DNA of 64,000 nucleotides from Psychromonas algicola (GTDB lineage: Bacteria > Pseudomonadota > Gammaproteobacteria > Enterobacterales > Psychromonadaceae), in NCBI RefSeq assembly GCF_004378355.1, contig NZ_SNUB01000004.1, forward strand, positions 1 to 64,000, given 5' to 3'. This document shows, piece after piece, positions 1-8,354 of the stretch (its first letter is position 1; the number at the start of each line of letters is the position of its first letter). The translations under genes were made by a program, and so were the position numbers. The notes below the pieces were generated by a model, which did no database searches, was not told the origin of the DNA, and saw nothing but the letters and a program-made list of their open reading frames with translations.

Positions 1-38
1 ATTGATGTGCGAGCGAGTGCTTCTGAAAGTTCCATAAA

Positions 39-71
39 AAAATCCCATGACCTTTTGAGTCATAGGATTTT
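39..71 (-). terminator. Rho-independent terminator of the fused carboxylase gene
   Basis: An imperfect hairpin (AAAATCC-C-ATGAC / GTCAT-A-GGATTTT, one mismatch, 7-nt loop) lies about 85 nt past the stop codon at 157. It is preceded on the plus strand by a run of A (35-42), which gives a U-tract in minus-strand RNA. The first ~90 bases may also hold the 3' end of an upstream plus-strand gene (a frame is open to the TAA at 35-37 and another to 85-87), but that is too short to name. Confidence 0.6.
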
Positions 72-156
72 GATCTTCTTACGTTAAAAATCAACTAATT
101 TTTCTTAACTGATCGGCATTAAGTCAATCGACTGGCTTTTTTACAAGGTAACAAGT

Positions 157-3100
157 TTATAGAGGCGTTATGATGTATAACAGATCACCGCTTGAAACCT
201 GCTGCCCATTTGCATTAATAATACGTTCAACTCTAAATTTAGTTTTTGCATCGTATAACACAGCATCTTTACGGTTAAAGCTTGCTAATGTAACAGGAGA
301 GAACATTTTCATTGCCTCCATTAAACCTAAGGTTTGCTCTACATTAACGATATCACCTTCCAATACAAAGTCTGGCTCTGCTGGAGATGAAGCTCGGTAG
401 AAGATACCAGCACTTTGTGCAATCACTTTAAGCTCGTTACTACCATCAACCTGAATTGACTCTGCAGCACCTTCTAGCCCAGAAGCAGCAGAGGCTTCCA
501 TCTCTTCGATCATTACTTGTTGATCAAGTTGAGCCATGAACTTAGGTAAGTAAGTTGTATCGTAGTTACCGTTTAAGAAAGTCTCATCTTTTAAGATACG
601 TTGTAATAACGGAATATTAGTTGCAATTCCTTTAATACTTACTTTATCTAAGAATTTAAGTAGTTTCTTAACTGTGTCATTTCTATCTTTACCATGACAA
701 ATAAACTGTGCTACCAAGCTGTCGTAATAAGGAGAAACTTCTTTTCCTGTTGCAATCATAGACATCACTTCTACATCGTCTTGCTCAGGAATAATACATT
801 CAACAACTTTACCTGGATGTGGTAATAACTGCATAACGCCATCAGAATCTAGTCCCGCTTTCTCAGCGGTTACGCGTACTTCAATTGCGTAGCCTTTTTT
901 CTGTGGTTTCAATGAAGAAATGTCAGCACCAGAAGCGATATCGTATTGTGCTTTCACAATATCAATACAAGATGTTGCTTCTGTTACAGGATGCTCAACT
1001 TGTAGACGAGTATTCATTTCCATGAAGTAGATATCATCAGCATCTAAGTCATAAATGAACTCAACTGTACCAGCGCCCATGTAATCAACCGCATTGGCTA
1101 AAGCAGCAGTATGTTTTAATGCTTCTTTTTCTAATCTTTCAGGCAACATAGTTGATGCAGATTCTTCAACTACTTTTTGGTTGTTACGTTGAACTGAACA
1201 ATCACGAATACCTAGTACTTTAGTATTACCAAAGGTATCACGTAATAATTGCACTTCAATATGACGTAGAGAGGTAATGTATTTCTCTAGGTATAAATCA
1301 CCGTTACCAAATGCACCACGAGCTTCTGCAGATACTTGGTTAAACCCAGCAAACATATCTTCAGCTTTTTCAATAACTAAAATACCTTTACCACCACCAC
1401 CATTTACGGCTTTAAGTAATACTGGGTATCCCATGCTATTAGCAATATCTAACGCTTGCTCTGCACCAGTCAATATACCATGAGAACCTGGAACTACTGG
1501 CACTCCGTTATCTTGTGCGGTTTTAATTGCATTTGATTTATTACCCATGGTTAACATGCTGTTCATGCTTGGGCCAACAAAGTTAATTCCGTGGCTTACA
1601 CATAAATCTGCAAAATGTGGGCTTTCAGATAAGAAACCAATACCAGGATGTAATGCATCAACCTGCTCATATTCAGCAACTTTTAATACTGAACTTGCAT
1701 TCAAGTAACTTTCATCTGAAGTATTACCGCCTAAACAAACTAGTTTATCGCCCTCACCTAGCATATCAGCAGGTACAGCAGTCATATCAGGGTCAGAAGC
1801 AACTAACACAACGTTAATATTGTTTTCTTTAGCAATACGAATCAATTTAACCGCAGTACAACCACGAGCATGTACCAACACTTTCTTAACTGGTTTCATT
1901 AACTCACGAGGATCAGACTGAGAGAAAGTATCATCTTCGATATTACAAACAGGAACAAAACCAGATAATGCACGTTGAATAGTTTCTTCAACTGTCACAA
2001 CAGGCATTGGCATGTTTTCATCAATATCACGTAACTTATCGTTTAAGTCATCTGAGAACGGGTTAATAACCAAGCCGTCCATTGCACCAGGCACACGAGA
2101 TAAGTAGTTAGATAATGTAGATGTTGATGGTAAATATGCAGGAACAACCATTTGTCCAGCAAACGGCATATTAGTACCAGAAAGGTAGTAAGTTTGTGCT
2201 AGAGGATGCGTTACGAAACTCGCTTGCGCACCACCAGTACAGTCGCCGTAACCAAACATAACAACAGGTAAATCGTTATCACGAATAAAACGTGTAATAC
2301 GATCATTAACAACCGACATAGAGAAGAGAGCAGCAGCTCCTTCTTTAGTTTGCATACCGCCAGAACTAATGAAAGCAACAACAGGAATATGTTTTTGAGC
2401 ACATTTAACTAATAGCGCACAGAATTTCTCTGCACTCGCCATATCAAAAGCACCTGCTTGGAAAGATAGGTTAGAAACAGCAACACCTACAGTCTGAACA
2501 TCACCGTTTTCTAGTTTAAATTCACCAGTACCAGTAATTAAACCACATGGTTTGATATTCTTATCTAAAGCATCTTCAACGGATAAACGGAAACCAGGGA
2601 ACTCTAATAAGTTAGCAGTCATTAAATCAGCACGAGACTCTTTAAAGTTACCAAAGAATTTTTCAATGATAGCTTCGTGAGAGTTATTCTTTTTACCTTT
2701 TTCTGAACGCAAAACAGCTTGAATCAATAGATCTTGATAACCCATAGTCAAACGATTCCAGAAGTCTTTACGACGACCAATTCTTACAGGGTTAATTGCA
2801 CCATTGTAAGCACTTTCATCATCACGACTGCTGTAATATTCAGGTAATAATTTCTCGAACAAGTAAGTCAAAATAACAAATAGACTTGAGTTCATTTGTG
2901 GAGCACCAATACTCTTCCATTCTTCAACCTTAGCTAAGATTTCTCCACGCTCAGATTGTTCAGCAAAGTATTGTAACCAAGCATTAAAGGTTGTTTTTAG
3001 TTGCTCATAATCATCATCACTTACTTTACTTAATGCAGCTTTAAGCGAACTACGTACTAATGAAGACACAGATTCACGAGAAAGCTCTTTAGTCGCCATG

Positions 3101-4722
3101 GCTTCTTTAGCAATAGACGCTAAGTTGCCCATTGTATTATCATATAAAGCATTAAATACAAGCATATGACGACAATGTACGATAAAGCATGCACGCGTTT
3201 CAGCATGTGCCACTACATCAATGATGTTTAATTCAGCCAGTTCAGGCCATGAATCCGTAAGCGGTAAGCTTTTTTCATCTTCTAAATGTTTAATGAGAGA
3301 ATGGAAATTGTTTTCAGCGCTTGTTTTCCAACGATTATATAAAGACCAAGTTAAGTTAATCATTAACGCACTTAATGCATTATTATAATTTTCTTTTGGC
3401 TCACCTAAGATCAGTTTAGTGAAGGCATTACGTTCAACCTCTTTATCATCACGTTTCTGTAGGAAAGTTTTCCAACTTTTATTTAATGTATCGTCGTAGA
3501 TTAATTTGTCTGGATTTTCTAACCAATTCAAAAATACTTGTTGACGATCTGCTTCTATACGCGCTTTTAGATCACCTTCTGGAATGGTTAATTTAGATAA
3601 ACGGCCGTATTCATTCTTTTGGATCGCTTTAATACGAGAACGCAAAGTCAAGTAACGCATATAACGGTAAGTAGTACCAAATGCATTATTATGAACCGTT
3701 GGGTTTTTCGCTAACAGATGTGCATCCGTTGCATTTTCAATAGCAGTTAATTTACTTGATGGATCAAGGTAACGCGCAATACTACGATTGTAGTGCTCTA
3801 AAATATCTGGGTATTTACGAACAAAGTTAACCGATTTAGATTCAATCGATAAAATACCAGAGATAATTGCTTTTTGAAGATTATGCTGACGCTCATCTTG
3901 GTCAACAGGAGAGTAATCAACAATACCGTCAATACAACCCATTGTTAATAATTCTTCAGGTGAGACACCTACAGATTGAGCACATTCCTGCCAAGATAGG
4001 TTGTATTTACGCGCAATACTTTGTAAACCTTTTGGCTGGATAGTATTAAAAATACCATCACGAACAGATAATAAAATATTTGCAGTCGCTAGTGGAATAG
4101 CACCACCAGAGTAACCAACACCAACAACAACACCAATAGTTGGGACATCGACGTTAGCACTTTCAGTGATCATTTGAGAAATACTGTGAGCTTGATTTTG
4201 ACTATTTGCTTCTTCGCCAGCATCTGCCCCAGGAGTATCAATTAAATAAACAATTGGAAGCGATAAATCGGCAAATTTACGGATAGCTTTACTTGCAGCT
4301 AAATGATGCTCAGGCATCCATGCACCGTTGTTTGAACTACGCTCTTGCGCAATCAAACCAATACGACGAGTGTAACCACCAAAATCTAATTCCATTTCAG
4401 CGGAATAGAAAGCACCGTTTAATTGTTGTGAAACAATTTTACCATTAAAACCTTCAATGATGCTTTTAGCACCAGGACGCTTATTGCTTTCAGCAGGAGT
4501 TACCGTGCGTGCAATATAAGCATCGACGTCTAATTTTTTGATCGTCGCTAAGTTCGCTTGGATACGTTTACTATCGATTAGACCTTCTAAACCATCGGTA
4601 TTTGATGGTAATGAATTATCTGGAAACAAAGAGAAGTCTTTTGCGATATGCTCAGCATGAATAAATAGCGGATCTGCGATGTTATTTACTTCAAACTGAG
4701 AAGATGAAGGTTTTCCTGTCAT
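157..4722 (-). CDS. Single-chain acyl-CoA carboxylase (alpha-CT, beta-CT, biotin carboxylase, BCCP)
   Basis: This biotin-dependent carboxylase carries every catalytic part in one 1521-residue chain. Residues ~90-290 resemble AccA, with the IDTPGADAGEEA segment and the GYSGGA oxyanion loop. Residues ~300-720 are a helical region I do not recognise. Residues ~720-930 resemble AccD (SSGGMQTKEGA, DCTGGAQASF) but I see no zinc-ribbon cysteines. From ~945 to ~1400 is an ATP-grasp biotin carboxylase (HPGIGFLSE, GGGGKG, EMNTRLQVEHPVTE). The C-terminus is a biotinyl domain with EAMKM; the acceptor is Lys1472. It should carboxylate acetyl-CoA or another acyl-CoA in the cytoplasm, using bicarbonate and ATP. 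Eukaryotic ACC runs BC-BCCP-CT and E. coli uses four separate subunits, so the order here is unusual. Substrate is not decidable from sequence. It is monocistronic, with AGGG upstream of the ATG. Confidence 0.85.
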   Translation of the reverse strand: MTGKPSSSQFEVNNIADPLFIHAEHIAKDFSLFPDNSLPSNTDGLEGLIDSKRIQANLATIKKLDVDAYIARTVTPAESNKRPGAKSIIEGFNGKIVSQQLNGAFYSAEMELDFGGYTRRIGLIAQERSSNNGAWMPEHHLAASKAIRKFADLSLPIVYLIDTPGADAGEEANSQNQAHSISQMITESANVDVPTIGVVVGVGYSGGAIPLATANILLSVRDGIFNTIQPKGLQSIARKYNLSWQECAQSVGVSPEELLTMGCIDGIVDYSPVDQDERQHNLQKAIISGILSIESKSVNFVRKYPDILEHYNRSIARYLDPSSKLTAIENATDAHLLAKNPTVHNNAFGTTYRYMRYLTLRSRIKAIQKNEYGRLSKLTIPEGDLKARIEADRQQVFLNWLENPDKLIYDDTLNKSWKTFLQKRDDKEVERNAFTKLILGEPKENYNNALSALMINLTWSLYNRWKTSAENNFHSLIKHLEDEKSLPLTDSWPELAELNIIDVVAHAETRACFIVHCRHMLVFNALYDNTMGNLASIAKEAMATKELSRESVSSLVRSSLKAALSKVSDDDYEQLKTTFNAWLQYFAEQSERGEILAKVEEWKSIGAPQMNSSLFVILTYLFEKLLPEYYSSRDDESAYNGAINPVRIGRRKDFWNRLTMGYQDLLIQAVLRSEKGKKNNSHEAIIEKFFGNFKESRADLMTANLLEFPGFRLSVEDALDKNIKPCGLITGTGEFKLENGDVQTVGVAVSNLSFQAGAFDMASAEKFCALLVKCAQKHIPVVAFISSGGMQTKEGAAALFSMSVVNDRITRFIRDNDLPVVMFGYGDCTGGAQASFVTHPLAQTYYLSGTNMPFAGQMVVPAYLPSTSTLSNYLSRVPGAMDGLVINPFSDDLNDKLRDIDENMPMPVVTVEETIQRALSGFVPVCNIEDDTFSQSDPRELMKPVKKVLVHARGCTAVKLIRIAKENNINVVLVASDPDMTAVPADMLGEGDKLVCLGGNTSDESYLNASSVLKVAEYEQVDALHPGIGFLSESPHFADLCVSHGINFVGPSMNSMLTMGNKSNAIKTAQDNGVPVVPGSHGILTGAEQALDIANSMGYPVLLKAVNGGGGKGILVIEKAEDMFAGFNQVSAEARGAFGNGDLYLEKYITSLRHIEVQLLRDTFGNTKVLGIRDCSVQRNNQKVVEESASTMLPERLEKEALKHTAALANAVDYMGAGTVEFIYDLDADDIYFMEMNTRLQVEHPVTEATSCIDIVKAQYDIASGADISSLKPQKKGYAIEVRVTAEKAGLDSDGVMQLLPHPGKVVECIIPEQDDVEVMSMIATGKEVSPYYDSLVAQFICHGKDRNDTVKKLLKFLDKVSIKGIATNIPLLQRILKDETFLNGNYDTTYLPKFMAQLDQQVMIEEMEASAASGLEGAAESIQVDGSNELKVIAQSAGIFYRASSPAEPDFVLEGDIVNVEQTLGLMEAMKMFSPVTLASFNRKDAVLYDAKTKFRVERIINANGQQVSSGDLLYIITPL

Positions 4723-5224
4723 ACGATTACCCTTGCAAGAAAGTGGTTAAAATTTTTAATGGGACAATTTACAACTTATTAGCATTTGATTCCAGTATTG
4801 TTCTTCAATCAATACGAATCGCGCACTAATAACTTAAAGAATGTGAAGTAAAAGCCAAATGGCACCTCAAATATAGGCGCTATTCTCGTCTATTGAGATA
4901 AAAAAAACAACAATAGTGCAATTTTTAACGCGAAATACAGAGAAATAGAACGTTTATTGAGCGTTTTATTACAATTTATCTATCTAAAAACAACGAGAAC
5001 TTCTTTTTATTTGAGATAAGAATAAATTATATTAGAAATATAACAGACTGATATAAAAGAGCTTATACTCTAATTTCGTTTGTTTTAAACTTTATTTAAA
5101 GAACACTCTAAAAAAATATAATGTCTAATAAGTTCTGTTATCGAGCTATCATCTTCTTTTACATAAGCATTACATTTATCTAACAAACAACCTTTAACCA
5201 TACCTACATTTAATGTTCAGATTT
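4723..5224. other. AT-rich intergenic region, no gene seen
   Basis: About 500 bp between the carboxylase start and a MITE-like repeat. It is AT-rich and has no supported ORF on either strand. It must contain the carboxylase promoter, but I cannot pick a convincing -35/-10 pair. Confidence 0.5.
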
Positions 5225-5362
5225 AATACCGATTTAGTTAAATATGTTATCTAAATTTTATGAAGAAAAAACAGTTCAATTCAAGGCGTAAATTGACACC
5301 TTTCGAGAGGTTAACTTCGTTAACCTTCTATCAGTAGTATTAAGTAAAACACTTCAAATTTT
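5225..5362 (+). repeat. MITE-like intergenic repeat, copy A (right end truncated)
   Basis: It begins with AATACCGATTTAG. From there it matches copy B (24236-24463, opposite orientation) closely for about 130 bp, including the inner hairpin GGTTAAC-TTC-GTTAACC (5309-5325) and the TTAAGTAAAACACTT block. Copy B continues for about 90 bp to a second inverted end; copy A instead stops at the rpmE terminator, so it looks 3'-truncated. Confidence 0.75.
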
Positions 5363-5370
5363 AGATACAA

Positions 5371-5394
5371 AAAAAGCACCCAAAGGTGCTTTTT
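5371..5394 (-). terminator. rpmE terminator (bidirectional form)
   Basis: Perfect hairpin AAAAAGCACC-CAAA-GGTGCTTTTT, 20 nt past the rpmE stop. The A-run on one flank and T-run on the other would allow termination from both sides. Confidence 0.85.
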
Positions 5395-5413
5395 GAAAAC
5401 GCTATACTTAATC

Positions 5414-5629
5414 TTATTTAGAAGATAAAGCACCGAAACGTTTTTTGAACTTGTCAATACGACCACCAGTATCAACAACACGTTGAGTACCAGTATAGAA
5501 TGGGTGACAAGCTGAACAGATATCTAAAGTTAACTCTTCTTTACCAAGAGTAGAACCAACTTTAATAACGTTACCACATGAACAAGTAGCAGTAACTAAT
5601 TTGTATTCTGGATGAATTTCATTTTTCAT
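5414..5629 (-). CDS. rpmE: 50S ribosomal protein bL31
   Basis: This 71-residue large-subunit protein forms an intersubunit bridge near the central protuberance. The four zinc-ligand cysteines are all present (C16, C18, C38, C41 in TCSC and CSAC contexts), so this is the zinc-binding C+ form and not the zinc-free paralogue. The terminal block [12 protein letters not shown] is typical of the family. It is transcribed divergently from priA, as in E. coli, and is monocistronic with its own terminator. Confidence 0.97.
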   Translation of the reverse strand: MKNEIHPEYKLVTATCSCGNVIKVGSTLGKEELTLDICSACHPFYTGTQRVVDTGGRIDKFKKRFGALSSK

Positions 5630-5991
5630 AAGTAAAACCTCTAGTAGCCGTGTCGCTGCTCAGCTTGGATGAATTATTTCAACCAACAAAGTACCACACG
5701 TATTTTTTAAGATGCGAATTGTATAGTAACAAATTAAAAAAGTACAACTTAAAATAATTAATATTTCTCTTCTCACTTTTTACAAAATAAACACATATGA
5801 ATTACCTTAAAAAGGTCGTTTTATAATAAATAATATTTCTCCAATTAGGTTCTCTATGTTGACTAATTAAACTATTACTATCATTCGATTTCGCATAAAC
5901 TAATAAAATTATCACTCTTAAACAGAAGCCACTAACTAAACAGGTTACAATACTTCTTTTATACGACTCCTTTATCGATGATCAAATACCT
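5630..5991. other. rpmE/priA divergent intergenic region
   Basis: 362 bp separating two divergent genes. Apart from the rpmE promoter candidate nothing structured was seen. The priA side (about 5800-5990) is AT-rich without a clear promoter. Confidence 0.5.
5720..5747 (-). promoter_or_regulatory. Candidate sigma-70 promoter of rpmE
   Basis: Reading the minus strand, TTGTAC (5742-5747) and TATACA (5720-5725) are separated by 16 nt, about 90 nt upstream of the rpmE start. It is a prediction from consensus only. Confidence 0.4.
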
Positions 5992-8226
5992 ATGAATGAA
6001 CCAATAATATGTCGAGTTGCTTTAGCGATTCCTTTACATAAACAATTTGATTATTTGTTACCAGCACATATGGTTAAAGACAACTCAATGACTTTAATAG
6101 GCTGTCGAGTATTAGTACCATTTGGTGGCGGCCCTCGTAAGCAAGTCGGTGTGATCACTGCAACGCCTAAAGAATCAGACTTTGCAATTGAGAAACTCAA
6201 GTCGGTCACACAATTGTTAGATAAAGCGCCTTTATTAAGTACACCTTTATATGACTTATTGCATTGGGCAGCAGTTTATTACCAACATCCCTTTGGTGAT
6301 GTGTTTCAACAAGCAATTCCAACTTTATTACGTAAAGGCAAAGCAGCCGCCTTTAAAACACAAGAGTACTGGAAACTTGAGCAAGATGGATTTGACTTTA
6401 ATCAGCTAGCTAGAGCGAAAAAACAATTGCATGCTGCCACTTTATTGCAAGATTTTCCCTTGTCCTATGAAGCACTTAAGGGAGAAGGAGTTAGCAGATC
6501 CACCTTAAATAGCTTACAAGAAAAAAAGGTCGTTGCAGCCTATGAGCAAATGCCTTCTTCAAACTCAACGTGGATCAATAATGTCCAAGAATTACAGCAG
6601 AAACCTAATTTAAGTGCAGAACAAGCCATTGCAATAACCAGTGTGACGCAACAGTTAAATAAGTTTCGTTGCTATTTATTAGAAGGGATCACCGGTAGTG
6701 GTAAAACCGAGGTTTATTTAAATATTCTAAAAGCGGTTTTAGAGCAAGGTCAGCAAGCATTGATCATTGTTCCTGAAATCGGTTTGACACCGCAAACCAT
6801 TAAACGCTTTCAAGCGCGTTTTAATGTCCCTATTTACTTAAAGCATTCAGCATTAAACGAGCAGCAGCAATTAGATACATGGTTACACGCTAAACAAGGG
6901 AGTGCAGCGATTGTAATTGGCACACGCAGTGCTATTTTTAGTGACTTTACCAACTTAGGTTTAATTATTTTAGATGAAGAGCACGATGCCTCTTTTAAAC
7001 AACAAGATAGTTTCCGCTACCATGCTCGCGATTTTGCAATAAAGCGCGCCTCACAGGAAAGCATTCCAATATTATTAGGCTCTGCGACGCCCGCATTTGA
7101 ATCATTAAATAATGCATTATCAGGTCGTTATCATCATTTATTTTTAACGCATCGTCCTGGTAACGCTAAACCACCTAAAAATGATTTAATTAATTTAACA
7201 GGCTTACCACTCAAATCAGGGCTATCACCGCAGCTCATTGAATTGATGCAACAACATTTGGCTAAAAATAACCAAGTTATCCTATTTTTAAATCGCCGAG
7301 GTTATGCTCCAGTATTGATGTGTCATGAATGTGGTTGGTTAGCTAAGTGTCAACGTTGTGACGCTTTTTATACTTACCATAAAAGTGCCAATTACTTACA
7401 TTGCCATCATTGTATGGCCACACACCCAGTGCCAGAGCAATGCCATGATTGTGGTTCAACACATTTACACTCTACGGGGGTTGGGACAGAGCAACTTGAA
7501 GAAACCTTAAATCAGCTTTTCCCAGATCATCCAACAGTGCGCATAGACAGAGATAATACGCGTAAAAAAGATAGCTTTAACGATTACCTTAACGATATCA
7601 ATAGTGGTAAATACAAAATATTATTAGGCACACAAATGCTAGCTAAGGGGCATCACTTTCCAGATGTAACTTTGGTCGCTTTGGTAGACGTTGACGGCGC
7701 ATTGTTTAGTAATGATTTCCGAGCAAGCGAACGTTTAGGCCAGTTATTTACACAGGTTGCAGGCCGAGCAGGACGCGCCGAAAAGAAAGGACAAGTGGTT
7801 TTACAAACTTTTCATCCTGAACACAATCTATTACAAGAGTTAATTAATAATGGTTATGGTGACTTTTCTCGTACTGCACTGCAAGAAAGAAAAATGGCAC
7901 AATTACCGCCCTTCTCTTTCCAAGCTTTAATTAGAGCAGAAGCGTTAAATGCCACACAAGCAGAAAACTTCTTAACGCTTTGCAAACAAACTTTAAATCA
8001 GATTGCAGAAACGAATAAAATAGCGGACAGATTATTGATTTTAGGCCCAATTGCCGCTTCAATGGAAAGACGAGCAGGCAAATATCGTTTTCAACTATTA
8101 ATACAAAGTGAGCAACGCGTATTAATTACAAAAACATTAAATATCGCATTAGCTTATTTTGAAAAGTTACCAGAAGGAAGGAAAGTGCGTTGGTCGATTG
8201 ATGTTGACCCAATAGATTTTATCTAA
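5992..8226 (+). CDS. priA: Primosomal protein N' (replication restart helicase PriA)
   Basis: A superfamily 2 3'-5' DNA helicase that recognises stalled or broken forks and reloads DnaB through PriB/DnaT. The N-terminal 3'-OH-binding domain starts directly (VALAIPLHKQFDYLLP). Walker A is GITGSGKT at residues 232-239 and Walker B is DEEH at 328-331. A cysteine-rich zinc region between the helicase lobes has four CxxC pairs (CHEC, CQRC, CHHC, CHDC). The Q-x-x-GRAGR motif VI (QVAGRAGRA) follows. At 744 residues the length is normal (E. coli 732). It is a single gene, convergent with relA. Confidence 0.97.
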   Translation: MNEPIICRVALAIPLHKQFDYLLPAHMVKDNSMTLIGCRVLVPFGGGPRKQVGVITATPKESDFAIEKLKSVTQLLDKAPLLSTPLYDLLHWAAVYYQHPFGDVFQQAIPTLLRKGKAAAFKTQEYWKLEQDGFDFNQLARAKKQLHAATLLQDFPLSYEALKGEGVSRSTLNSLQEKKVVAAYEQMPSSNSTWINNVQELQQKPNLSAEQAIAITSVTQQLNKFRCYLLEGITGSGKTEVYLNILKAVLEQGQQALIIVPEIGLTPQTIKRFQARFNVPIYLKHSALNEQQQLDTWLHAKQGSAAIVIGTRSAIFSDFTNLGLIILDEEHDASFKQQDSFRYHARDFAIKRASQESIPILLGSATPAFESLNNALSGRYHHLFLTHRPGNAKPPKNDLINLTGLPLKSGLSPQLIELMQQHLAKNNQVILFLNRRGYAPVLMCHECGWLAKCQRCDAFYTYHKSANYLHCHHCMATHPVPEQCHDCGSTHLHSTGVGTEQLEETLNQLFPDHPTVRIDRDNTRKKDSFNDYLNDINSGKYKILLGTQMLAKGHHFPDVTLVALVDVDGALFSNDFRASERLGQLFTQVAGRAGRAEKKGQVVLQTFHPEHNLLQELINNGYGDFSRTALQERKMAQLPPFSFQALIRAEALNATQAENFLTLCKQTLNQIAETNKIADRLLILGPIAASMERRAGKYRFQLLIQSEQRVLITKTLNIALAYFEKLPEGRKVRWSIDVDPIDFI

Positions 8227-8253
8227 TAGAAAATGAACCTAACGTTCAATACA

Positions 8254-8292
8254 AAAATGCCCACTCTTTCCAAAGAAAAGAGTGGGCATTTA
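8254..8292. terminator. Bidirectional terminator between priA and relA
   Basis: Hairpin with stem TGCCCACTCTTT / AAAGAGTGGGCA flanked by A-run and T-run, between two converging genes. It can serve both transcripts. Confidence 0.85.
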
Positions 8293-8354
8293 TTAATGAG
8301 ACATGCTTTTAATCTTAGTTAATAAACCATTTCATCCAATATCAGAGACGAATA

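Noticed and set aside
157-4722. Fused carboxylase as an assembly or frameshift artefact joining several genes.
   Set aside because: One continuous frame of 1521 codons without internal stops and with complete catalytic motifs in each part; no internal ribosome-site/start pattern stands out.
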